Position numbers and translations under genes: made by a program. The notes below the pieces were generated by a model. The model was not told the DNA's origin. It made no database searches and saw nothing but the letters and a program-made list of their open reading frames with translations. Below are positions 38,030 to 50,885 of a DNA stretch of 64,000 nt, piece by piece; position 1 is the first letter of the stretch; every line of letters starts with the position of its first letter. Source of the DNA: Anaeramoeba flamelloides (lineage: Eukaryota; Metamonada; Anaeramoebidae). The DNA lies in the NCBI GenBank assembly GCA_027625915.1, contig JANTQA010000057.1, forward strand, positions 10,850,001 through 10,914,000, read 5' to 3'.

Positions 38030-38290
38030 TGTCTGTGTCTACTATTTGTTGCAAAATAAATGAAACAAAATTTTCATTTAGCTTTCCAAAAAAAAATTTT
38101 CAAATCTTCAAGTAACATTTCCAATTTTTAAAGTCCCAAAATCAGCTTTAATTTATTAGTTCCCTCTTTTTAGAATTGCGATCTTTGATGATTTATTTTA
38201 ATTATATGATAAGTGGATTTTGTGGAATGTCGATGAAAATTTTGATCTTTTTATTTTACAATTAACAGTAATTTTGATTGTTTTTTCAAT
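38030..38290. repeat. Family C dispersed repeat, copy 2
   Basis: Aligns with 61515-61770: GCAAAATAAATGAAACAAAA, TAGAATTGCGATCTTTGATG and TTTGATCTTTTTATTTTACA are shared with few changes. It lies in the upstream region of the RRM gene on the opposite strand. Confidence 0.6.
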
Positions 38291-38343
38291 CAGTTTCCAA
38301 CTCAAATACTGTGATTTTTCGATTTATACCTGAAAATATGATA

Positions 38344-39690
38344 TTAAGGGACTGGTAACTCTTATTTATTTTTTTTAATCCAAAGGATATAGAGTAATAT
38401 TTTACACAAAGATACAATTAAACCTGATAAGAAAATTCGTTTATCAACTCTGAGAGATGAGTTTTCATTTTTTAAACGAGTTCATTTTCCCCAATGAAAT
38501 GTTCAGTCAAAAGATCATTATCATAATCCTTTTTTGTTTTGGATTTTTGGATCAAAACAGTAAAAGAAAATTTCAAAAAAAATTTTAATTTGCAAGAAAT
38601 CTAGCTTTTAGTAATTTCCGAGAGTTCTTAGAAATAAATTATATTGAACTTTTAATCTTATTTTAAAAATATCTGTCAAAAAATACCTCAAATATTGTAT
38701 CCTTTTTGATCTAAAAAATCATTTCTTTATTTGATTCACAAATATTTATGAAATTTCTTGAAAGATAAAAGATTAGGTAATATTCTTTTTCAAATATCAA
38801 GAGTAAAAACAAGGAAATATTAGTATTAAAAATAGTTATATGATACTATCTATTTTTTTTTTTAATTAGAACTATAAATTAGAATTGTTTTATTTGTTTG
38901 AAAATATTTAAAAAATAGAGAAATAATTATAAAGTCTATTGGTAAATTTAATCTTTTAGTTGTTAAAAAAACACCGAAGAAATTAATATCAAGTTATTAA
39001 TTATTGATTAAAAATATTCAAATTAAAAAGTATTCCTTTAGATTATAAGTTGAATTTTCCAGGTTTTAAAAAAGTATTTTAGGAGAATTTTTTAAAATGA
39101 ATTGTTTGATTTTTTTTCTCATTTTTTTTTTATTCAAAAAAACAGTTCAAATCAATTTTTTCTTTTTATTATATCAAAAAATAATATTTTTTCCAAGTTT
39201 AAAATAATTATTGTATTTTTTTTTTAAAATTAAGTAGATTTTTTCTACTGAGTTACTGTAAAACTGAAGTGGTTTTTTTCAAGTGTATTTTGATACACTA
39301 GCTTTGCAAATAAAAAGATTTCTTTCTTCTTCAAGGTAAAGAATTTTTTTTTTTAAATAATCCAGTAAATAGTTTTGGGTTTTGAACTTTTCAAAAATGA
39401 GAAAAATAAATCAAATTTTTCAAAATAATAATTCATTTCTAAAAATAGCTTTAAAAGTAAGTTTGATTTTGCCAGAAATCAGATTTTTACTGAGTTTTGA
39501 AATTTCAAGATGTGGTAAATTTTTTTTTAAATCTGCGGTTAAATTGACTTGAAGATTTTTTTTTTGACTTACTAGCCACTTAAGGAAATTCACATAGAAT
39601 TGAAATATTTTGTGATTTCATAACTATCTTAGAAAATACCACTGATTTTTTTCTCAATTTTTCTCTAATTGATTATTCTTAAAAAAAAAA
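38344..39690 (+). repeat. Family A dispersed repeat, copy 1
   Basis: Begins TTAAGGGACTGGTAACTCTT and runs parallel to 46764-48060. Shared landmarks: ATACAATTAAACCTGATA, TCTGTTTTGATCC-like block, GTGTATTTTGATACAC and the GTAAATTT...TTACTAG end. The orientation called + is arbitrary. No coding capacity. Confidence 0.6.
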
Positions 39691-41533
39691 AAAAAAGGTT
39701 AAAAAATTATCTTTATTTGATAAAGATAAAAAGAATAAAAAATAATAGATATATTTTTCATAATTGTGCACCAGAAAAAAACTAACTGTTTTACTTCGAG
39801 AACTAAATAAAAATCAAAATTCAAAGACTGATGAATTAAAATAAATGTTTTAAAAAATTTTGGTTGATTTTCCTTTTTTAAATTTTTATGCTCAATATTT
39901 GAATATGCCATTTTAGTAAATCAAATGTTAAGATACTCTGTAAAATCATTGATCTTCAAAATAATCAACAAAATATTCTTTATTTATTAGTATTGATAAA
40001 TATTTTTTTTTTTTTTTGTGTATGTATTGTAATTAATGAATAATTATTTAAAATTCCAATTAGTAAAAGGTTATTGATATTATAATTCTTACAGAATTGA
40101 TTTTTGAAGATTTTTTCTTCAAAATTTGAACTTGGGTATGTAAAAAAAAATAAATTGGAGTATAAATTATAAAAAAGTAAATTTTTAGATTTTTTTATCC
40201 ATTTCTTCGTTTGTTGAATCTTCTTTATTCTGAGTAAAAGAGTTACAAAGGAAAAACACCAAGTGGTTACTTACTGATACTATGAAGCACAGAAACAGTA
40301 AAGTATGAGTACCTTGGAAATAAAGATGAATAATCGAAAAAAATGACCAAAGGTAAAAAAATCATATCAGATAAAAAAAAAAAAATTAAACAATTAAATA
40401 CTGATTCACAAGTAAACGTTAATGATAAATTATTTAAATATTAAAATTAGCAAAAGTATCTTATTTGGAATTTTGTGAGTCCTTAATTAAAAGATAGCAT
40501 TGTTTTTTTTTTTTTTTTTTAATTTTTAACAAATTCTTTTTAAATTTCTTTTTTTTTTCTTTTTCATTTTTCCTTTTTTCTTTTCAATTTTTTCCTTTTG
40601 CTTTTTAAACATCAAAAAAAATTTGAATATTTCCCTTGAGAAATCGTGAAATCTATGATTTTACACTCAAATTTCTGAAATGGGATACAATTATAAGGAC
40701 ACCTTGTGTGTAATTTACACTTCTTCAATAATACTAATAAAAAGTTGATTTTCAGTGTGTTCTTTGTTATGAAATATTTTTCATTTATAATTTGTTTTTT
40801 TTTTATTTCGAGAAATTTTACTTTTATAATTGTTTTTTGAGATAAGGTTGAAAAAAAGAATTTCATTCAAAATATTTATAAATATATAGAATTTTACGTC
40901 TATTATTTAAGACTTTCATATACTACTTTCATATATAATTTTCAGATTAAAAAAATAAATTTCTAACATTAAAAGAACACTTTTTCAAGTTGCATAAAAA
41001 ACCTTGAATATAAAAAAGCAAATTTCATTTTTTTTTTACAATTTCTAATAGCAACAAGAAAGTAAAAAAATCAAATTTTCATTAATACTCATAAATTTAT
41101 AAAAATTTGTTTTGATATCTCTAAAATAGAGAAAATACTGGAAAAGTTAACCAATTATCTGAAGCATACATTTTATAATAAAAATTCACTTACTTTTTAA
41201 AAAATAAATTTAATACTTAATTATTTTCAAAAACAGCATAAGGCCACTAGATTAAAAAAACTAATCCTAACCCATTCAAATATTTAAACATATTGAAATT
41301 TTCTGGTCCTGAAAAACTGGTTTCTGTGATTTCTGTATTATCAAAGTTTTTTAGAAAAAAATAAAACCCTATTTAATTCTTATCAAAAAAATTGAAAATC
41401 TTAACGAACTTTTTACCATCAGAATAACACCAAACTCTTGATTAATTAATTTAATTTCCAATCTGAATCTAAATCCAGGAAAATAATTTACTAAAAAAAA
41501 AGTAAGTCAATAGAGTAAAAGGTCAAATATAAT
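39691..41533. other. AT-rich DNA downstream of the exchanger gene
   Basis: No gene recognised. The last few hundred bases before 41534 probably hold the 3' untranslated region of the Na+/H+ exchanger. Confidence 0.4.
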
Positions 41534-44500
41534 TTATTTTTCTATTTCAGAAACTATGGAATCAACATCTGAATTTGTTTGAAGGGTTTTGTTTTCAATG
41601 CTAGAAATATCATTTTTTTCATTTTTTGGTTTGCTTTCTTGAATGTCTAAAAGTTCGCTATCTTCGGATTGGTTTATTAGATCCCTTTCTGGATTTGATG
41701 ACGAATTATGAATGGTGGCCCCCTTTTCCATTTTTTTCCTTCTGGTTAAAAATGGTTTAATATATTTTCGATCAAATAGTATCCATTTATGAACAGAATT
41801 ATCAAAATTGTCACCACTTTTGTCATCCAGTTTGTTCGAATGCAAATTCTTTTCAATTTCGTTTTGATTTAAATATTCATTCTCATGAGAATCAACACCA
41901 TATTCCAATTCGTTGTCATCACTCATATCAATATGATTGCCTTTCTTTGAATCATTGCTTTCGTTCTTGTTAGTTAATTTAAATTTTTTTAAAAAAAATT
42001 TAGTTGAACCACCAAAGATAAAAACTGTAAAAAATATAATTGCAAGCGTAGAAGTCATTATTACATGGCCCTCTGGGGTTTGTAAATATAACGACAAACA
42101 AAAGGCCACTGCACCACGCAACCCAGAATAAAAAATAATAAACTGTTTCCTTTTAGGTAACTTTCGTTCTTCCTTTCTAAAATGGTTAATGAGCGCAGAC
42201 AGGGGGAAGATGTGTATAGCTCTTCCAATTAAACAGATGATGAGACTAAAAATAATCACATCGGCCCTGAAAAAGTGTGTGAAGGTGAAAGTAGCCAAAC
42301 CTAAATATACAAAAACAAATGTTTCGGAAATATATGAGATTAAATGAATACAGTCCTTTGTCATTATCTTTGATCTTTTTGATAGGTTATTAAACGAATA
42401 GTGCGCATCAACAATACCACAGAATAAGGCGGCGGCAATGCCGGAAAGGCCGATTTGCTCAGTGAAAACAAAGGATAGCCAAGCAAACACGAACAAAATC
42501 GTTGACTCCAAAATGGGGATCTTTTTGAGCTTGATGTGCTTTAATAACAAACAAGTAATTACGCCCATTGAAATGCCTATTAATAAAGAACCAAAAAAGG
42601 TACCGATAAAAATGCCAATTGATTTAAAAACAAAGCCGGCATCGAATGTATCCTTATCGACTTTTAAAAATGTTTTCACCAAAACAATTGAAATTGCGTC
42701 GTTCATTACAGACTCCCCAAAGACATTAGCAAATAGATCATGGTCAACCCCCATCGTTTGGAAAATGGCTAAAACGGAAACAGGATCTGTTGCGCTAATT
42801 AAAGATCCAAAAACAAAGCAATCCCTAATACTGAAATTAGTGCTAATAACATTGATCTTGCATAATAACAATAAACACGACGAAAAGAATATTGTCGAAA
42901 TAAATGTCCCAACAAACGCAAATAATACGATTGTTGCCCCGTTTTTAAAAAAGGATTTCCTTTTCATATTATATCCAGATTCAAATATGATTTGTGGTAA
43001 TAGATACAACATGAAAATCTCGGGTTGGAATTTCACAAATGACCGGAGCGATTCATCATCTGAAATCAAATCAACAACCAGCCCAAAAAGAGCACCCCAA
43101 ATAATTGCAGCTCCTATTTGTATAATGAAATGATTAGGGTAGAATTTTATTTACCAAAGAAAAAAATGAAATTATTAACAATAAATAGACTTTTTTGTTG
43201 TTTTTTTTTTTTTTTTTTTTTTATTATTTTTTTTGTTTTTTTTTGTTTTTTTTTTTGAAAAATTTTTAAAATTGGCGTGTTTTTTCATGAGATAAACAAG
43301 TTTTTTAAAAAAACGACAAAACAGTTTTTAAAACTTATTCCATGGGTTTTGAAAGTAAACTCTTTTCCAATTATTGTATACATTTAAAAATGAAAAAAAT
43401 ACCATTGTTTTCAAAAAAAAATATAATAATATTTCTTGAAGCATACTTTTCTTATAAGAAAATGTTTTTTTCAAGAGAATATTTATCTCTTTATATACTC
43501 ACTAAATCAATTTTTATTTTTTTATAAAAATTCTAAAGATTTAAAAAAAAACGATGAAAATTATTGAAAAATAGTTTTCAATTTTTTTCTTTTTTAAAAT
43601 ATATAAATAAATAAAAAAAAACAAAAAAGAGCACCCATTGAAGTAATAATAGGAAAGTTCAGTTAATATCTCTGTTCATCTATAAGCTTAATAATACTGA
43701 TAAGTTCAAACATTGATCAACAAAAGTATTAGTGATAAAAATAAAAAATAAATTCTTTGATTTCAATTATGATAATTATGAATATGTGAATTTTTAATAA
43801 CAACAATAATATTAATTCAGAAAGTATTCTATCACAATTTTGTGGTTTATCACCAATGTTTTTTTTTTCCTCAAATTGTTAAATATCTCTGAAAATATCA
43901 AAAAATCATGTTAGTCTACAGATTTTCAATCATCAAATACAAAAAAAAATGAAAAAAATTGATTCAATGCTATTTAGTATCGATTCTGAAAAAATAGATT
44001 TAAAAAATAAATAAGTACACACAAAATATTTTTAAAAAAGAAATAATCAGTGACTCTTAATTTAATTTATTTTTTATAAAGGAAAAAAAAAACATTCATA
44101 TTTTTTCAGTTCACGATCATGAAAAAATTTTTTCTAAAAAAAAATTAAATATTTGTTAATTTTGACCCTTTTTAATAACTTTAATTATAATAAACAGTAT
44201 TGATTAATAAAAGATCTTTGATCAAAAAAATATTTTTATAGATATTTTACAATTTAAGTTGTAAAATCCAATTTTTCAGGTTCTATTAAGATTTTTTTTA
44301 AATTTAATATTAAAAAAGTTGAAAATTTTTTTGCTTCTAGTGAAGAGGCCATTTTATTATATTACAAATTTATTTTAAATCCAATGAATATCTTTCAAAT
44401 AGAGAATCAATTATTTGGACTATTAAAGAATTATTTGTTTTTTTACAATAAAAAAAAATATTTTTTTTTTGATTTTTCTGTTGGGTTTTTTTTTTATTTT

Positions 44501-47500
44501 TCGAACAAAAAGAAAATTTTTGAAATTTTTCTTTTAATTTCAAAAAGAAAAAAAAATCGCCATTGGGTTTTCTTGAGTTTTCTGTTTATGTGAAAAATCG
44601 ATAGATTTTCGTTAGGTTTTTTTTATTTTAGAAATAAACCGAAAATTTTAATAAATTTTCTGTTTATTTCTAAAGTAAAAAAAACCCTAGAACACTTCAC
44701 AAATAAAAATAGAAAACCTCAAAAAAACCTAGAACACTTTACAATAAAACAGAAAACCTAAAGAAAACTGCCGTTAACTTTTCCATAATTTAAAAGAATA
44801 GAGTAAAATCAAAGATTTTTCTCAATTCTTTTGAATTATGGAAAAGCTAGGAACTCTAGTGCACTTGACTGTCACGGAATATTTATCGTCAGTTATTTTT
44901 TTTTTTCGTATTTGGGTTTTTTTTAGATGTTAAGAGTGTTTTCAAAACTATTAGTTATTATCTATTCAAAAAAATATCAAAAAGTTGAATTTTAGGAAAA
45001 TTCATTGTCTCATCCATTTAAAAATTTTTACCCCGAAATAGACCTTTTTTTCTAGACTAGAGACTTTTAAAAATGGTATTACTGTTAACAACAATAAATA
45101 CAACAGCCTCAAGATTGTTCAGAACTGAAATATTGACTATATTGTGAATAAACTCGATTAACAAGGATGAAATGATAATTGTAGTAATAGTTTTGTCTAA
45201 CTTGAAATTTTTGATTTTATTTTTTCATCTAGTATTGTAAAAGATATTTTAATAAATAATTGTTTACTTTATTAAAACTTGTTGAATTAGTGGAAAATTA
45301 AAGTTTAATGATCTTGAGACCCAAACTCATGATAATATCATTTTTTTCTCTAAAAAAAATTATTATTCTTGAATTTCTCTATTTTAAAACTATCAAAAAA
45401 AAAAAAAAAAAATCAATGTTTTAGATTTGGTTTGGATAATAAATTAAGTGTCTTTGGGTTTTTTTATACAATTAACAGGGGATTTTTTAAAAAATATTTT
45501 TATTATAACTTTTATTTTTCTATAAAATACTAATTCATTAATCAAGAGTCGATAAAGGGGTTTACTTATGAAGTTTAATTGATAAACTGTAAAAATTATG
45601 ACTCGGAATCTTAGTCAAAAAAAAACAAATTAAAATTAAAATTAAAAATAGGGTGGATGATCCCTCATTAGTCTAGCCATTATCAGTGAAAAAAAAAAAA
45701 TTTAAAAAAATATTCATTAATTTTTATAGTTGTCTAATTCCAATTAATCACAAATCAATATGTGGTGCACAAGAGATTTCTAAAAATCAATCGTTTGAAA
45801 GTCCATGGCATTTTCAGTATAACGCAACAAAGAGTTCCAGTCAATTTCGTATTTAAACGAAGGCGTGAATTGTTATTGAATTTAGGAATGTCGGTTTTGA
45901 AGTTTCTCTCTTTGGCACTTTTTTGAGATCTAAAAGATTTTTTTTTTTTTCCATTTTTTGAATCAGTTATTAATTTTTAAGTACTACGTTCACAAGTGAA
46001 AACAGCGATTTTGTGGATAAAAACGCCTTTCAAAGAGTTCTCTATAATCTCAGTTAAGTTTATCCACTGTGAATTTCTTTTACAAAAAAATGTGAAATAG
46101 TTCAACAATTTTCACAATTTTGCCTTTCTTTGATCCTGGTGTTTAAATTTGATTTTAAAATTTTCATAATTTCCATTTCAAATCTATACACACAAAACTA
46201 ATTCCACAAGCTGTTCAAAATATTTTTCCAGTTACTTTTACAAGTTTGAAATGTTTTCAAATTTGAACTTTTTCTTGAAAATCCCATAAAGATATATTTT
46301 TTTGAAAAATTTTCATTTAAAAATCTCTTTTACAATTTTTTTTTGTTTTTCTGTGTTGATTTAAACTTTGAAGTTAGAAATTAGTATTTTACAATTTCTT
46401 TAGAATGAAAAATTTTTTTGAGGAGTGATGGTAAAATAACAGATATAAAATCAACACCCTCCATCGTGGGAACCTAGTTCTTAAGTTCTAGATTCTCCAA
46501 AATTTTTTTAAAAAAATGAAAAGTTTTAATTTATATATGTATCCAATAAAAATCTCAGAGAAAATCAAGCCCTTTCGAGTCAAAAAGAAACATACTTAAT
46601 TCACAAAATTGAAAGAAATCTCTGCTATTTATCAAATAATCTTCTCAAGTCAAATTATCAGTTTAGAGAACAGAATCATTTTTTTTAATTTAATTAATTT
46701 TTTTTCTATTCTTCATTTTTTTATTCTTTTCTTTTCTTTTTTTTGTTGAAAACCAAATTAAGTTTAAGGGACGAGTAACTCTTATTTATTTTTTTTCCCA
46801 AAGGTAATAGAGTAATTATTTACATAAGGATACAATTAAACCTGATATGCAACTTCATTTGTCAACTTGGGAGAAATGAATTATCATTTATAAAAGATTA
46901 CATTTTTCCCATTGAAATTTTCAATCAAAAGAACTGATCCTTTTTTGTTGGGTTATTGGATCAAATCAGAAAAATAAAAATTTGCAAAAAAATTTAATTT
47001 TGAAGAAATATCACTTTTAGTAATTTCTGAGAGTCTTTATGAACAATTAACCTTGTGGCTTTAATCTTATTTTAAAAATACAATAAAAATAAATCAAATA
47101 TTGTATCCTTGAAGATCTAAAAAATTTGAACATTTATTTTATTCACAAATATTTATTAAATTTCTTGAAATTTAAAAGACTTGTCAATATACTTTTTCAA
47201 ATATCAAGGGTATAAACAAGGAACTGTTTGTATTAAAATCAGTTATTTGATAATATCTATTTTTTTTTTTTTTTATTAGAAATATGTATTTGGATTGTTT
47301 TATTTGTGGCAAAATCTTCACAAAATTGAGAAATAATTGTAAAGTCTATTTGATACATTTAATCATTGGGTTGTTAATGATTTATTGAAATAATTAAGAA
47401 TTAAGATTGTTTTTATAATTATTAATTATAAATAATCAAATTAAAAAGTATTTCTTGAGATAGAAAGTTGAATTTTCTAGGTTTTAAAAAAGTATTTCAG

Positions 47501-48823
47501 GAGAATTTTTAATTCTGTTGTTTGGTTCTTTTTCTCAGATTTTTTCATTCAATCACAAGAAAAAATAGATTTGGTCTGTCCTTTGAATCAAAAAATTATA
47601 TTTTTTACAAGTTTAAAATAATTATTGTATTTTTTTTTTGAGATTAAGTAGATTTTTTAAACTTAAATATTATAGAACTTAGTGGTTTCATATTTAAAGT
47701 GTATTTTTGTACACTTCCTTTACAGACAATAAGATTTCAATCTTCTTTCAAAGAAAATATTTTTTTTAAATAATCCAGAAATATGTTGGATTTTGAACTT
47801 TACAAAAACGAGAAAAATGGATCAGACTTTTAAAAACAAGAATTCATTTCTGAAAATTGTATAAATAGTAAGTTTGGTTTTTGTAGTAATCAGATTTTTA
47901 CTTTATTTTTCAATTTCAAGAGACGGTAAAATTTTTTTTAATTTGTTATTAAATTTACTTGAAGATTTTTTTTAGTTTACTAGAACCTTAAATTCTTCTC
48001 AGAGCTGTGTTGATTTACTCTTTGAATTAGAAGTCACGAATTTAGTCATTTCAAAATTATCTCTTTAACAGTTAAAGTATTTTTGATCACTAAACCCTTA
48101 AAGCACCCATCGTGGCTTTTAAATCGAAAGGCTTTGATCAATTATTTTTTTTTTTTTTTTTTTGTTCTTTTTGAACAAACTTTTGAATTGATAGTCTTTG
48201 AAGCACCCTTAATCACGAATAGGATTTCTTTTTTAATTTTTTCAAAAAAATAAAAGAGCAATTCTTCTTGTTTTAGTGGGTAATCCATGACTTGAGTGTG
48301 AGGAGACCCTTGGTAGCGGTTAGTCAATGAAATGAAAAAATTTTTCTTTTACTTTTTTAAGATTTTTTTAAATCAAGATCAATGTTTGGATGAAAAGTTT
48401 CTTTGCTTTTCTTCTTATTTTTTATTAGCCTGAATGACAAACACAAAGTTTTGGAATTGTGCCGATCAAAAAACTTCTTTTTCAGGTAAAATATTTGTAA
48501 TTTTTGCAAATTAATTGACAAACATAAAACTTTCACAATTGTACAATACCAAGGATCCAAAAAAGAAATAGTTTTGAACTGTGTTAAGTTTTTTAAAAAG
48601 TCACGAATTCTCGTATTATCTTTTTTGCTGTTTGTGGAACGTAAAGAATTTGTTATTAAACTTTTTAAAAGGAAAAAAAGTTTGTTTGGAGATCAAAAGA
48701 TTTACCTGTTTCATGGAGAAATTCAATTTTATGAGATCTTAAATAGTATGCTGTCAAGATTGAAAGAGCAAGTAATACGAAGAAAATTACTAAGCCGTAA
48801 TGTTCATAAGTTTGAGAAACCAT
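41534..48823 (-). CDS. NHE6/7/9-type Na+(K+)/H+ exchanger
   Basis: Two exons, 48823-48706 and 43113-41534, give 565 residues; a 5.6-kb intron separates them. This family swaps protons for Na+ or K+ across endosomal, Golgi or plasma membranes (CPA1 superfamily). Exon 1 encodes MVSQ, the first membrane helix and RSHKIEFLHET. The donor ACAG|GTAAAT splits a glycine codon that exon 2 completes, giving FLHETGAAIIWGALFG; HETG is the hallmark of the NHE6/7/9 branch. Exon 2 holds the other membrane helices: FQPEIFMLYLLPQIIFESGY, SATDPVSVLAIF (D149), FGESVMNDAISIVL (N177, D178 ion site), TEQIGLSGIAAALFCG, R337 in GRAIHIFPLS and GLRGAVAF. The last 150 residues are an acidic cytosolic tail. The acceptor AAATAG is preceded by a branch-like CTAAT and pyrimidines. 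An in-frame ATG at 48874 would add 17 residues but lies in leader-like AT-rich sequence. Transport core complete. Confidence 0.88.
44116..44880. repeat. Half copy of the 2205-3785 foldback repeat
   Basis: Starts GATCATGAAAAAATTTTTTC and shares TTATAATAAACAGTATTGAT, the CTTTCAAATAGAGAATCAAT block and the TTTTCTGTTTATTTCTAAAG internal repeats with the element at 2205. It ends near GGAAAAGCTAGGAACTCTAG. Confidence 0.6.
45983..46480 (-). repeat. Family B element, copy 1 (inverted)
   Basis: Bounded by ACTACGTTCACAAG and its approximate inverse GGGAACCTAGTTC. Matches 55130-55641 and 59202-59697 in reverse orientation. Homology with the 59-kb copy continues outside the element to about 46700. Confidence 0.6.
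46764..48060 (+). repeat. Family A dispersed repeat, copy 2
   Basis: Begins TTTAAGGGACGAGTAACTCT, parallel to 38344-39690, and inverted relative to 49425-50885. Contains GTGTATTTTTGTACACTTCC and the AAGTAGATTTTTTAAACTTA block. Lies inside the exchanger's first intron. Confidence 0.65.
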
Positions 48824-49424
48824 ATTTAAGCCCAAAAGTTTTTTTAAAAAAAATGATTTATTGAAAAGAATCATTAAGAAAAGACTAAGACTATTTTACT
48901 ATTAAGTATACGTATCTGCTAGTGTCAGACTTAAAGTGGAATTTTGCATACATTATCAAGTCAGTAAATCATAAATTTCTCAATAAGCCTTAAAGTTCCA
49001 AAATATTAAAAAGGATGAGAGTGTCAAACAGATATTAGTTTCTCCGAAATTTGTTCCAATCTCTTCCGATCAAATTTTTACTTTCCAAAAACACTTTTTT
49101 GAAAGCAAACCGAGAAATTGAAAAAAAGTTAAAGTCATCTTTTCACTTTGTAACAAGAGTTCGATCAAAACGAATGATTAACTCATCTGTGATATCTCGA
49201 ATCAACCCAATAAAGCCAACGAATCTTGAAAAAAACAAAGAAAGTCTCTGACTTTTCATTCTTTATTCAACAGTTACTTTTTCAAATAAGAAATAGATGA
49301 AAACTACCAAAGGTTGGAAATTTCTAGGCGCCATCTCTGAGAAACTCCTTTCAGCAGCAGGAGTTTGGTCACAACCTTACATTTGAAATTCAGTCTCTTG
49401 GTTAGTAATCTTGATTTAAGGGAT
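48824..49424. other. Upstream region of the exchanger gene
   Basis: Less AT-rich than its surroundings. It holds a 70-codon open stretch on the plus strand (about 49042-49251) with no ATG start, and a structured patch at 49310-49378 with nested inverted repeats. Both are discussed as findings; no gene is called. Confidence 0.4.
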
Positions 49425-50885
49425 TAGTAGCCAAAAAAAATCTTCAAGTATATTTAAGACAAACACAAAAAAATTTTACCGCTACATCTTGAAATTTGAA
49501 AAATAAAGTGAAAGTTTGATTACTGCAAAAACAAACTCACTTTTTAAAGCGGATTTTCCTAAATGAATTCTTGTTTTGAAAAATTTGATTCATTTTTCTT
49601 ATTATTGAAAAGTTCAAAATTGATAATTATTTCTGAATTATTTAAAAAAAAACTTATTTTCTTTGAAAGAAGATTGAAATCTTATGGCCTGTAAAGGAAG
49701 TGTACAAAAATACACTTTAAATATGAAATCACTAAGTTCTATAATATTTAAGTTTAAAAAATCTACTTGTTTTCAAAAAAATTACAGTAATTATTTTAAA
49801 CTTAAAAAAATATAATTTCTTTGATTCAAAGAATAGTTTATATATTTTTTTTCAATTTATGGAATAAAAAAATACAGAGAAAATAAGTCAAAAATTAAAT
49901 TAAAAATTCACCCAAAATACTTTTTTAAAACCTCGAAAATTCAACTTATAACTAAAAGAAATTCTTTTTAATATGATTATTTTTCATCAATAATTAATAC
50001 TTCGATTTTAATTTTTTCAGTAAGTTATTAAAAACGCACGAATTAAATTTATCAATAAACTTTACAATTATTTCTTATTTTTGATAAATATTTTCAATCA
50101 AATAAAAGAAATTCTAATGAATATTTTTTATAAAAAAAAAAAATATAATCGATTTTACCAAATAACTGTTTTTAATATATACATTTCCTTTTTTATACGC
50201 TGATTATTCAAAAAAAAATTATTAACTAATCTTTTTCATTTCAAGAAATTTAATAAATATTTGTGAATAAAAAAAAGAAATGATCTTTTTTAGAAAGACG
50301 TGGGTTAATTATTTGTGTACATTTATACATGAATTTTTATTATAATTTCAAAAGTTCAATATTATTTGTTCATAAAACTCTCAGTATTCACTAAAAGCGA
50401 GATTTATTCAAAAAAAAAAATGTTTTGGAAAATTTTTCTTTTTCTAATTTGATACAAAAATCCAAACAAAAAAAGATCCAGATCTTTTGACTGGAAATTT
50501 CATTACAGTCAGTTCAACTTTTAAGACACAAACTTGCAACGAAATTTAAGGCACACAAAAAATCTCAAATTAATACACAAAATTCAGATTCTAGTAAAAT
50601 AAATTGTAAAAAAAAAAATTCCTAAATTTGTGCCTTAATTTGAGATTTTTTTGTGCCTTAAATTTCGTTGAAAGTTTGTGCCTTAAAAGTGGAACTGACT
50701 GTATGAAAAATGAATTATTTTTAAAAATGATAACTCATCTCTTGAAAGTTGATAAATGAATTTTGTGTATTGGATTTAATCTTATCTTTGTATAAATATT
50801 TACTCTATTGCCTCTAGGAAAAAAATAATAAATAAGAATCGTTATTCCCTTAAAAGGGTATTTCTGAAATGTGATCTAAAACAAT
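49425..50885 (-). repeat. Family A dispersed repeat, copy 3, with MITE inserted
   Basis: Inverted relative to copies 1 and 2: AAAATCTTCAAGTATATTTA through GTGTACAAAAATACAC to GGGAATAACGATTCTTA-like ending in reverse. Interrupted at 50504-50703 by a MITE. Confidence 0.65.
50504..50703. mobile_element. 200-bp palindromic TA-flanked MITE, copy 3
   Basis: TA-CAGTCAGTTCAACTTTTA ... GTGGAACTGACTG-TA, with good inverted arms. Inserted in family A copy 3; the corresponding place in copies 1 and 2 (near 38494 and 46907) is empty. Confidence 0.9.

Larger units (their letters stand above)
43114..48705 (-). other. Giant first intron of the exchanger gene
   Basis: Predicted 5,592-nt intron with GTAAAT donor and AAATAG acceptor. 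Introns elsewhere in the window are roughly 106 to 291 nt. It contains a foldback half copy (44116), a family D fragment ending near 45960, family B (45983) and family A (46764), so repeat insertion explains its size. No nested gene is convincing; the minus-strand frames at 48142-48327 and 48357-48560 have no recognisable motif. Confidence 0.7.

Noticed and set aside
42438-43133. 231-codon open frame opposite the exchanger
   Set aside because: Antisense shadow of exon 2, which has clear NHE motifs.
43142-43240. Reading exchanger exon 2 further upstream (PNHFIIQIG) as coding
   Set aside because: The frame meets a TAA a few codons upstream with no ATG, while CTAAT plus pyrimidines plus AAATAG looks like a normal intron end.
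48142-48560. Two adjacent minus-strand open frames inside the exchanger intron
   Set aside because: No shared motif, no ATG-consistent gene model, and interrupted by stops; possibly a decayed insertion.
48574-48864. 96-codon plus-strand frame
   Set aside because: Overlaps exchanger exon 1 in antisense and starts at TTG; the minus-strand frame has the HETG motif and a good donor.
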